Shown here piece after piece: positions 1 to 4,379 of a stretch of DNA of 5,539 bases (its first letter is position 1; the number at the start of each line of letters is the position of its first letter). This DNA is from Promethearchaeota archaeon (GTDB lineage: Archaea > Asgardarchaeota > Lokiarchaeia > Sigyniarchaeales > Promethearchaeaceae): NCBI GenBank assembly GCA_014729055.1, contig WJKO01000339.1, positions 1-5,539 on the forward strand, written 5' to 3'. Position numbers and translations under genes: made by a program. The notes under the pieces are model-generated. The model did not search any database, had not been told where the DNA came from, and worked only from the letters and a program-made list of their open reading frames with translations.

Positions 1-582
1 CCATAATTCGTTGAATTTTTTCAGGGCAAAGTTGTAATCTTCGGGCCTCTGTAATTCCACATTGAATTCCAGATTATCCACCAGACCGGACTGAGTAAAA
101 TTGCTCGAACCGGTGATGACACGGCCGTTATCGCGGTCGCCTTCCTTAAAGGTCATGATATATAGTTTGGCGTGAATCTTCTGTGAAGGGTAAGCCCTGA
201 TTTCCAGTTTTCCCTTATTTATCCAGTCCATAAAGGTGTGAACGCCGTCTTCAACGTTTCTGTTGTCTTCGGAGTCGGCCATTTCGCTTTCGACAAGATT
301 CTCAATCTCCTGTTTGGTTTCGGCGTGGGAAAAATCGAATGTCTGCTGGGATTGTTTATTGGCCTGCTCCATCATGTCAAACGTCTGTCTGTTTGTGCCG
401 ATACCGATCAGGATTCGTATTTTGTCCGTGTTCTCAAGCGCGGGATAGACGGCGTAAAAACCGCTGGAATAAAAGTAACCGACGAGACAATCAAAGAAAG
501 AGGTATCCTTGATTAACGTTCTGAATCTCTCTTTGAGGCTTTGATTCTCTTCGTTTGTTATGAATGATAAATTATTGTTCAT
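1..582 (-). CDS. Phospholipase D-like protein, N-terminal part (probable PLD-helicase fusion), runs off the left edge
   Basis: The frame is open from ATG at 582-580 to the window edge, giving 194 residues with no stop. Residues 33-42 (LVGYFYSSGF), the HxK motif KIHAKLYI (H137, K139), GSSNFTQSGL (158-167) and the following NLEFNVEL match the PLD-like domain found at the N-terminus of large helicase-related proteins (PLD followed by SNF2/DEAD helicase). The aspartate of a canonical HxK(x)4D motif is replaced by T144, as is common in these divergent domains, so phosphodiesterase activity is uncertain. The helicase part would lie outside the window and is inferred from the family. The gene starts 28 bases after the core of the attC at 610-669, so it is either the gene of the next cassette or the first gene beyond the array. 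A weak AAAGG lies about 14 bases before the start. Confidence 0.8.
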   Translation of the reverse strand, partial: MNNNLSFITNEENQSLKERFRTLIKDTSFFDCLVGYFYSSGFYAVYPALENTDKIRILIGIGTNRQTFDMMEQANKQSQQTFDFSHAETKQEIENLVESEMADSEDNRNVEDGVHTFMDWINKGKLEIRAYPSQKIHAKLYIMTFKEGDRDNGRVITGSSNFTQSGLVDNLEFNVELQRPEDYNFALKKFNELW

Positions 583-609
583 ATTTTTTGTGTGCCTTTT
601 ATCTTGACG

Positions 610-669
610 GTATAACGTTAAAGCTCACCAGCGCCGCTTGTCGGCGTCCGGTGCAGCGCCTTGTTATGC
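610..669 (-). other. attC recombination site ending the HEPN-like cassette
   Basis: On the minus strand the site begins with R'' GCATAAC and ends with R' GTTATAC. The centre folds as CACC/GGTG and CGCCG/CGGCG around a short loop. Outside this, GCT pairs with AGC across an unpaired G, the extrahelical base expected in the folded bottom strand that the integrase recognises. At 60 bp it has the usual minimal attC length. R'' is the complement of GTTATGC at 1397-1391, where this cassette begins, which ties the two ends to one unit. The stop codon of the cassette gene lies 9 bases before R''. Confidence 0.88.
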
Positions 670-1396
670 CATTTCATGCTAAATATACTTGTATGCATCA
701 GTGGAAATGGACTTAGTTCTAGTCAGGGATTCTTTAAGGAGAGCCAAAGCAGATACATCGATGTCGTCAAAGCGGAAGTCAACCCATGTTTCAATTGTTA
801 CTTTTTGGGTCGTAGAGGGAACTGGCATTTGTGTCTGAGGATTTACAGGAACACCGCCAATCTTTACAGACTCAAATTTTACATTGGCTGGATTCCAATT
901 AACCCGGTTTCCTCCTTGTGTTTGGACATCAACCCATTTGGTTTCAGTTCTTATTTGCTCTACAAGATCATTGTGCTTGTTCTCGTTGTTTACTTTGTTG
1001 AAATTCTTGAGCCATAAGTTCTTGTTATCTTGATAGGGCTGAACAGACTCCAGAATATCGTAGAGTTCATGGCAGTTATGGTTTAGGTCTGGATAAAATC
1101 TTTTCATTGTATTTGAAAAAGATTGTGCATCGTGCGTTATGGGAAAATACAATCTATTTCTTGGATTAGCATTTGGGCAATGCGTCTCAACAATATCCTT
1201 GGCGATATAGTCAAGTGCCGAACGCAGATGCCCGCAGAAAGACTGGATGTCCAATTTCAAGTTATCGTCAATGGATTTCTTGCTAAGAGAATTTTGATAT
1301 TCTGATTCAATAGTTGGCAGCAGAGAATCGGCTCGATTGATCTGTGCCTCAGCGCTAGATCTTCTACTCATTGTTCCTCCTCTTCAGTAGGCATAA
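616..1396 (-). mobile_element. Integron gene cassette 3 (HEPN-like gene plus attC)
   Basis: The unit is 781 bp, set by the G/TT crossover positions in the core sites at 1397-1391 and 616-610. It holds one gene filling almost the whole unit, a strong ribosome binding site about 20 bases inside the start, and a complete attC at its end. The upstream junction is the truncated attC at 1391-1409, so this unit may no longer be excisable on its own. Confidence 0.8.
679..1371 (-). CDS. HEPN-like cassette protein of unknown function (230 aa)
   Basis: The helical N-terminal half has the pattern HLRSALDYIA (48-57), LYFPIT (74-79), QPY (111-113), then LWLKNF with NENKHNDL (129-136). This layout (LRSALD, FPI, QPY, N-x-KH) recurs in a widespread group of uncharacterised bacterial proteins that I relate to HEPN-type helical folds. 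No catalytic assignment is possible from sequence alone. The C-terminal third (about 145-205) looks beta-rich and includes a proline-rich stretch (172-186). The start ATG is preceded by GAGGAGG at a good distance, and the gene ends 9 bases before its attC, which is typical cassette packing. No promoter is visible inside the cassette, so expression probably depends on readthrough from upstream. The relation to HEPN is inference from pattern. Confidence 0.78.
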   Translation of the reverse strand: MSRRSSAEAQINRADSLLPTIESEYQNSLSKKSIDDNLKLDIQSFCGHLRSALDYIAKDIVETHCPNANPRNRLYFPITHDAQSFSNTMKRFYPDLNHNCHELYDILESVQPYQDNKNLWLKNFNKVNNENKHNDLVEQIRTETKWVDVQTQGGNRVNWNPANVKFESVKIGGVPVNPQTQMPVPSTTQKVTIETWVDFRFDDIDVSALALLKESLTRTKSISTDAYKYI

Positions 1397-1409
1397 CATA
1401 AGATTATAC
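1391..1409 (-). other. Truncated attC site between cassettes 2 and 3
   Basis: On the minus strand, GTATAA, the R'' expected for cassette 2 (which starts TTATACGCC), is followed after only TCTTAT by R' GTTATGC. The roughly 40 bp of foldable centre present in the two neighbouring sites is missing. The stop codon of the cassette 2 gene ends 5 bases before this remnant, as for a normal attC. A deletion of the stem, or a faulty recombination, is the simplest explanation. Without the hairpin and extrahelical bases the site should be a poor integrase substrate. Confidence 0.65.
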
Positions 1410-1809
1410 GCCTGTTAGATGTCATCGTTGTTCCAGAGGTCAACAACTACATCAATTTGTCCATTGTGCTGTTTTGCACCTCCAGATACGAGTTTCCACA
1501 GCGTGCGCTTGTCGTTTAGGAGATTCGCGTTAGCTCGAATCTGGCCAACGGCATTTACTGCGTAGCGTTTGTTGTCTGCAGAGTTGGTGTAGCTGCCCCT
1601 TGGAACTCCTTTGATTAGTCCGTCTTCAGCAAGCCCGAGGAAAGCACATTTCGGACAACCCTTGTCTCGGCTGGCCTTCTGAGTTGGAAACATCCTATGG
1701 GCGGCTTCCTTCCAGGCATCAACCGGACTTGCTCCCTTTCGCGCAGCTCGCGCTGCGTCTATTGCCACTTGACCATACTTGGACACGAAGCACCTCCTAA
1801 GGCGTATAA
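1397..1809 (-). mobile_element. Integron gene cassette 2 (DUF6979-like gene)
   Basis: The unit is 413 bp. It begins at the TT of the GTTATAC core of the attC at 1804-1862 and ends at the G of GTTATGC at 1397. Its first bases, TTATACGCC, complement the GGCGTATAA near its end, confirming that both ends belong to one original circle. The attC is reduced to its outer core sites. Confidence 0.75.
1415..1786 (-). CDS. Small cassette protein, DUF6979-like (123 aa)
   Basis: I choose the GTG at 1786-1784 as start. An AGGAGG lies 6 bases upstream, and the alternative ATG at 1822 falls inside the preceding attC. The protein opens SKYGQVAIDAA and contains GCPKCAFLGLAEDGLIKGVP (43-62), SYTNSADNKRYAV (65-77) and a C-terminal HNGQIDVVVDLW (107-118). 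This combination matches a small family often found in integron cassettes, which I recall as DUF6979; its function is unknown. C44 and C47 form a single CxxC pair, not enough to claim metal binding. No signal peptide or membrane segment is visible, so the protein is probably cytosolic. Confidence 0.85.
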   Translation of the reverse strand: MSKYGQVAIDAARAARKGASPVDAWKEAAHRMFPTQKASRDKGCPKCAFLGLAEDGLIKGVPRGSYTNSADNKRYAVNAVGQIRANANLLNDKRTLWKLVSGGAKQHNGQIDVVVDLWNNDDI

Positions 1810-1862
1810 CGTCCCGGATCACGCGCGGCTATAAGCCGTCGCGTGCATCCGGCTTGTTGGAC
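1804..1862 (-). other. attC recombination site ending cassette 1
   Basis: This is a textbook attC of 59 bp. R'' GTCCAAC is followed by a short AAG spacer, then CCGGAT pairing with ATCCGG across one unpaired G (the extrahelical base). CACGCG/CGCGTG and CGGC/GCCG close on a small loop, then a GAC spacer leads to R' GTTATAC. R'' is the exact complement of the GTTGGAC at 2726-2720 where the cassette starts. Confidence 0.93.
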
Positions 1863-2725
1863 GCGAACCAGTCATCCTTCTAGGTCGTTGATCACTGTCC
1901 TGAGTTCGAGGACTTCGAGAGGGCAATCCTTCCAGTCGTGTTCCCAGCATACGATAAGATCACACTGATGTGGATCATGACCATGTTGTTGGAAGTTACT
2001 GCTAACATACTCAAACTCAATGCGAACGCGCTGCCACCGATTCCTCTTCGAGTCCACGCGCCGCTTGGCTTCGCAATCGGGAAACGAGGGCTGTATCGCC
2101 TCAACGATGAAGCCGAGTTCGTAACTCACCATACCGAAAAGGTACACTACGCCCTGTTCGTTTATGGGCGCATGCGTCAGCCCTCGGAAACTGATTGGGG
2201 CTCCAAACACTGGACCGGACGCCTGGTGCCGCATTGGGGTTGGACTTGCCGTATTGGTTGAGTCTTGTGGCGGTGCAGGGATTTCATGACGAGATCTGGT
2301 GCTGATCAGGTCAAGGGATGGGGAATCTGGTGAATTCTCCTGCAACCATGCTCGATACCGTTTCAGAGTGCCCTGCGTTCCCCCAAAACGTTTGCGGATG
2401 GTGTCACCTGATATCCTGCTTCTGCTTTGAAACAGGTTCCAGCTCGGGAGCTTCCCGACCTCCGTCACTACACGGTGGTACTCGTTGAGCAGGTCGTCAT
2501 CTTCCAGCATATAGCCCGATCCACCGGTCTTAAGGCCGGCTTCCGACAAGACGGCACTCCAGCCGCCCTCGGGGAACAGGGCATAAATCTGGTGCTTTGG
2601 GATGCCCGATTCTCTGACAAAATCGGGGACACGCAGAATCTCAACACCAAGGCGTTCAGCAAGCACCTTTGCTTCTGCAACGATACGCTCTCTTGTTATT
2701 TCAGTCATCTTGTCTTTGCGTCCAA
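1810..2725 (-). mobile_element. Integron gene cassette 1 (endonuclease-like gene plus attC)
   Basis: The unit is 916 bp from the TT of the GTTGGAC core (2726-2720) to the G of the attC R' site at 1810. The first bases TTGGACGC complement GCGTCCAA at the start of its attC. A single gene occupies it, with 17 bases before the start codon and 9 bases between the stop codon and R''. What precedes it is either an attI-like site or a decayed attC. Confidence 0.85.
1872..2708 (-). CDS. Homing-endonuclease-associated repeat protein with nuclease-like C-terminal domain (278 aa)
   Basis: Two N-terminal modules (about 3-59 and 68-121) each end in the pattern 'FPEGGWSAVLSEAGL' or 'IRKRFGGTQGTLKRY'. They resemble the helical homing-endonuclease-associated repeat, a presumed DNA-binding element. 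A low-complexity Pro/Ser/Thr linker (126-165) joins them to a compact domain holding FPDCEAKR (209-216), RIEFEYVSSNF (229-239), HGHDPHQCDLIVCWEHDW (242-259) and EVLEL (265-269). Acidic residues D211, E213, E231, E233 and D250 with K215 fit a PD-(D/E)XK-type nuclease core, but which ones are catalytic is inference. I prefer ATG 2708 over the upstream ATG at 2732, which lies before the cassette boundary and overlaps the putative -10 box. The ribosome binding site is weak. The product may cut or bind foreign DNA. Confidence 0.8.
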   Translation of the reverse strand: MTEITRERIVAEAKVLAERLGVEILRVPDFVRESGIPKHQIYALFPEGGWSAVLSEAGLKTGGSGYMLEDDDLLNEYHRVVTEVGKLPSWNLFQSRSRISGDTIRKRFGGTQGTLKRYRAWLQENSPDSPSLDLISTRSRHEIPAPPQDSTNTASPTPMRHQASGPVFGAPISFRGLTHAPINEQGVVYLFGMVSYELGFIVEAIQPSFPDCEAKRRVDSKRNRWQRVRIEFEYVSSNFQQHGHDPHQCDLIVCWEHDWKDCPLEVLELRTVINDLEG

Positions 2726-2726
2726 C
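2720..2726 (-). other. 5' boundary core site of cassette 1 (attI-like or decayed attC)
   Basis: GTTGGAC on the minus strand is the crossover core at which cassette 1 begins, matched by GTCCAAC in its own attC. Upstream DNA (2727-2789) does not fold like a full attC with this core: a GCATAAC lies 63 bp away, but no L''/L' pairing is seen. An integrase gene is also absent from the plus strand to the right. The site may be an orphaned attI or a damaged attC. Confidence 0.6.
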
Positions 2727-2730
2727 ATAC

Positions 2731-2757
2731 ATTATACAGCCGTTTCGGCTGTGTTAA
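2731..2757 (-). promoter_or_regulatory. Possible promoter into cassette 1, with a hairpin in the spacer
   Basis: TATAAT at 2736-2731 is a perfect -10 box. TTAACA at 2757-2752 is a fair -35, but the spacing is only 15 bases. A 7-bp perfect stem (ACAGCCG/CGGCTGT with a 3-base loop, 2736-2752) fills the spacer and is flanked by further partial pairing (CATTA/TAATG). Predicted transcription would start near 2724, leaving a leader of about 16 bases before ATG 2708. A regulator could bind the symmetrical spacer. Alternatively the hairpin is a weak terminator for the broken gene upstream. A 10-bp palindrome, CTCTATAGAG, sits nearby at 2774-2783. Confidence 0.4.
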
Positions 2758-2807
2758 TGCCGCAACTATTTCTCTCTATAGAGTTATGCTGCCTGGCCCA
2801 GACTAAT

Positions 2808-2987
2808 CTAACGAGTTGAAAATGAATAAACTTGTCCATCTTCATCCGATTCTTCCGTGATTGCAATGCATACCATCTTCCTGTCTAAACGGAGATTACC
2901 ATAGAAAAAACCGATGCTCAAGTCATTTAAACCATTAATGAGCGAGACTGGAGCCGTATCAATAAAAATGTCATCGTCGAAAGTGTC
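2808..2987 (-). pseudogene. Broken gene tail (59 residues, no start)
   Basis: A reading frame runs from just after an in-frame TGA (2990-2988) to TAG at 2810-2808. It has no start codon near its beginning. Its product, with stretches such as IFIDTAPVSLINGL, IGFFYGNLRLDRKMVCIAI and TEESDEDGQVYSF, has the composition of a real protein C-terminus. Its 5' side abuts the IS21-like segment at 2984-3034, suggesting that the insertion, or a later deletion, removed the N-terminal part. I do not recognise the family. Confidence 0.4.
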
Positions 2988-3034
2988 TCACTTTTCACGA
3001 TCAAAACCGGCTCATTTTTAAACGACCATTGACA
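2984..3034 (-). mobile_element. IS21-family-like terminal segment (remnant)
   Basis: On the minus strand the segment starts TGTCAATGGTCG and carries two imperfect direct copies of a motif (AAAAATGAGCC, then GAAAAGTGAGACAC) about 24 bases apart. It is bounded by TGTC and GACA. IS21-family ends characteristically start with TG and contain such tandem terminal repeats. No istA or istB coding sequence is present on either side, so only a terminus is left. The assignment is from remembered family style, not an alignment. Confidence 0.4.
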
Positions 3035-3255
3035 CCCCTCCTTATCGCGGTTCTGGTTTTGTTGGTAATACAAGTGATTCTGGAAATGGATATCCCCAGT
3101 TATCGAATGGATGCGGTAAAAATATCGAAGCGGCGGCTCAAGTCTTAAGGCCAGTCTCACATGGAGATTCAAACCTTACTAAAATACTCAAAATCATTGA
3201 CGGGATTAGTGACGTCCTTGAACGGAAAAGCCGTAGAAAAAAGAGGAAAACCTAG
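3022..3255 (+). pseudogene. Open frame without a start; possible gene remnant
   Basis: A 77-codon open frame ends at TAG 3253-3255 with the protein-like tail LTKILKIIDGISDVLERKSR followed by a strongly basic end. There is no plausible ATG, GTG or TTG with a ribosome binding site, and its 5' side runs into the IS21-like segment. It may be a gene tail cut by that element, or chance. Confidence 0.2.
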
Positions 3256-3336
3256 GACAGGTTTAATATCAGAAAATAAAGCATTTAATCGCGTCTTCCA
3301 CAGGGAAACAGATGAAATTCGCTTTCAGGGGAAAAA

Positions 3337-3378
3337 GGATTTTGAGTCCAGCGCGTCTTCCAATTTCGCCACTCCGGC
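3337..3378 (-). pseudogene. 5' half of a tRNA-Leu(CAA) gene
   Basis: Reading minus from 3378: acceptor 5' strand GCCGGAG, TG, a D-arm closed by GCG/CGC with the TTGGAAGA loop, then CTGGA, loop CTCAAAA (anticodon CAA, reading UUG) and TCC. Similarity stops three bases into the 3' side of the anticodon stem. The expected TCCAG continues as TTTTTCCCC, and no CTCCGGC acceptor strand, long variable arm or T-arm follows. The gene therefore cannot give a working tRNA. An apparent plus-strand frame crossing 3161-3442 runs antisense through this fragment and is not a gene. Position and loss point suggest recombination at the anticodon stem-loop, a common target of tyrosine integrases. Confidence 0.75.
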
Positions 3379-3415
3379 AAGAATAAAAAGCAGGACTGCC
3401 TTTTATGGGTTGTTG

Positions 3416-3445
3416 ATTATATCATATTGGTTAATTCTGTAACAA
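3416..3445 (-). promoter_or_regulatory. Promoter of the truncated tRNA-Leu
   Basis: TTGTTA (3445-3440), an 18-base spacer and a perfect TATAAT (3421-3416) on the minus strand lie about 38 bases before the first tRNA base. This is a standard arrangement for a tRNA transcription unit. It would now drive transcription into the accessory region. Confidence 0.55.
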
Positions 3446-3496
3446 GCTTGGTTGTGGGATTGGGAATCTTAACATATTCACCTAGACAATGATTAC

Positions 3497-3525
3497 TTGA
3501 ATTATTTTATTTCGAGCAATAAAAT
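3497..3525 (+). promoter_or_regulatory. Promoter of the lipoprotein gene, overlapping an inverted repeat
   Basis: TTGAAT (3497-3502), a 17-base spacer and TAAAAT (3520-3525) form a good sigma-70-type promoter about 33 bases before the ATG. A perfect 10-bp inverted repeat (TTATTTTATT, 6-base loop TCGAGC, AATAAAATAA; 3502-3527) covers the spacer and the -10 box. It could be an operator or just AT-rich symmetry. Confidence 0.55.
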
Positions 3526-3558
3526 AAACCTGAATGAAAAATCAATTAGGGGATTTAA

Positions 3559-4293
3559 ATGAAAACTAAATTTTTTATAGTACTTATTGTGTTCCTGGTA
3601 TTTGTTTGTTGTAATCAAAAGAAATTAGACGATGCCAGAGCTAATGAAATAATAAAAAATGCGTTTGAATTGAGCGAAGAAGATTCTATAGAAATATTGG
3701 GAATATCGGAGGAACCCAATGGTGTTTCAATTGTTAAATTCAAGCTCAATGGTGTCCAGATTTCTTCTAAAATGAGGAAATACGATAAGGGATGGCAGTT
3801 AGATGAAATCCAAAATGAATTTGGGATGTGGATTCCAGCTGACAATTTGACTAAATCCTTTGGCGAAGCAGAAAAACAAAAAAGTGCTTTGAAAGATATC
3901 ATTATTATTACAACTGGGTTAGTAGATTATATTACTGATACTGGAATGACACCAAAGCAAAATGGAGCTATTGACAAAAATAGTGAATTTTATGAAGCCC
4001 TTGTTCCTTTTTATCTAAAAGAGCTTCCAATCAAAGATCCTTGGGGAAATAACTATCTTGTATATTGTGGGCTTGCATGCAAAGGAAATTATGGAATTCC
4101 TGAATCCTTTTTGAGTAGTGATGACTTTCTCGTAATCTCTTATGGCAGCGATGGCACGCGAGATTCTTGGAAATATGATAGTACAAATCCTAAAAACGGA
4201 TTGTTTTCAGTTAACTCAGAAAATGATTTTTCCAATGACCTAATAAATTGGAGTGGTTCGTGGATTAGAGCACCTAGAAGTACAACCCAATAA
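3559..4293 (+). CDS. Putative lipoprotein with C-terminal GspG/pseudopilin-like domain (244 aa)
   Basis: The N-terminus (K2, K4, then a hydrophobic run 5-16 ending in C17-C18-N-Q) looks like a lipoprotein signal peptide. The lipobox is atypical (VFVC or FVCC), so the lipidation site is uncertain. Residues 24-97 form a small domain with VKFKLNGVQISSKMRKYDKG and WQLDEIQNEFGMWIP. From about 104 a helix (SALKDIIIITTGLVDYITDTG) leads into LKELPIKDPWGNNYLVYC (153-170), DDFLVISYGSDGTRDSW (188-204) and NDLINWSGSW (226-235). The 'P-x-DPWGNxY ... YGSDG' pattern is the C-terminal signature of GspG-type major pseudopilins. It lacks a prepilin N-terminus, so it is a family relative on a lipoprotein scaffold, not a pseudopilin. 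AGGGGA lies 5 bases before the ATG. No terminator is obvious before the convergent gene. Confidence 0.8.
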   Translation: MKTKFFIVLIVFLVFVCCNQKKLDDARANEIIKNAFELSEEDSIEILGISEEPNGVSIVKFKLNGVQISSKMRKYDKGWQLDEIQNEFGMWIPADNLTKSFGEAEKQKSALKDIIIITTGLVDYITDTGMTPKQNGAIDKNSEFYEALVPFYLKELPIKDPWGNNYLVYCGLACKGNYGIPESFLSSDDFLVISYGSDGTRDSWKYDSTNPKNGLFSVNSENDFSNDLINWSGSWIRAPRSTTQ

Positions 4294-4379
4294 TTTTTAT
4301 CAGAAAATCAAAGATACATATTTGTTAAATTAACCGCAAGGAAAAGGAATTAAGCCTCAATTTAAAGACAACAAAGCAA
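4294..4379. other. Convergent intergenic gap without a clear terminator
   Basis: The two genes meet tail to tail across 86 bases. The gap is AT-rich, and no GC-rich stem followed by a T-run is visible on either strand. Confidence 0.5.

Noticed and set aside
238..516. 92-residue plus-strand open frame
   Set aside because: It is the shadow of the PLD-like gene on the opposite strand, whose motifs are recognisable.
1938..2261. Plus-strand open frames within cassette 1 (also 2427-2819)
   Set aside because: They are antisense to the endonuclease-like gene, and the second crosses the cassette boundary and promoter.
2720..2789. A full attC from GCATAAC (2789-2783) to GTTGGAC (2726-2720)
   Set aside because: Its 70-bp length is allowed, but L''/L' pairing and the extrahelical base are missing. 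The hairpin is off-centre.
2927..3172. 81-residue minus-strand open frame
   Set aside because: It crosses the IS21-like terminus and competes with the more protein-like frame at 2808-2987. No ribosome binding site is seen.
3290..3362. 11-bp direct repeat CGCGTCTTCCA (3290-3300 and 3352-3362) as an att duplication
   Set aside because: The second copy is simply the tRNA D-arm. The first has no other tRNA similarity around it, so chance is likely.
3300..3378. A complete tRNA-Leu using GAAAGCGAATTTC as T-arm
   Set aside because: The loop is only a partial match to the T-loop consensus, and no CTCCGGC acceptor strand follows.
3161..3442. 93-residue plus-strand open frame
   Set aside because: It runs antisense through the tRNA-Leu fragment and its promoter, and has no ribosome binding site.
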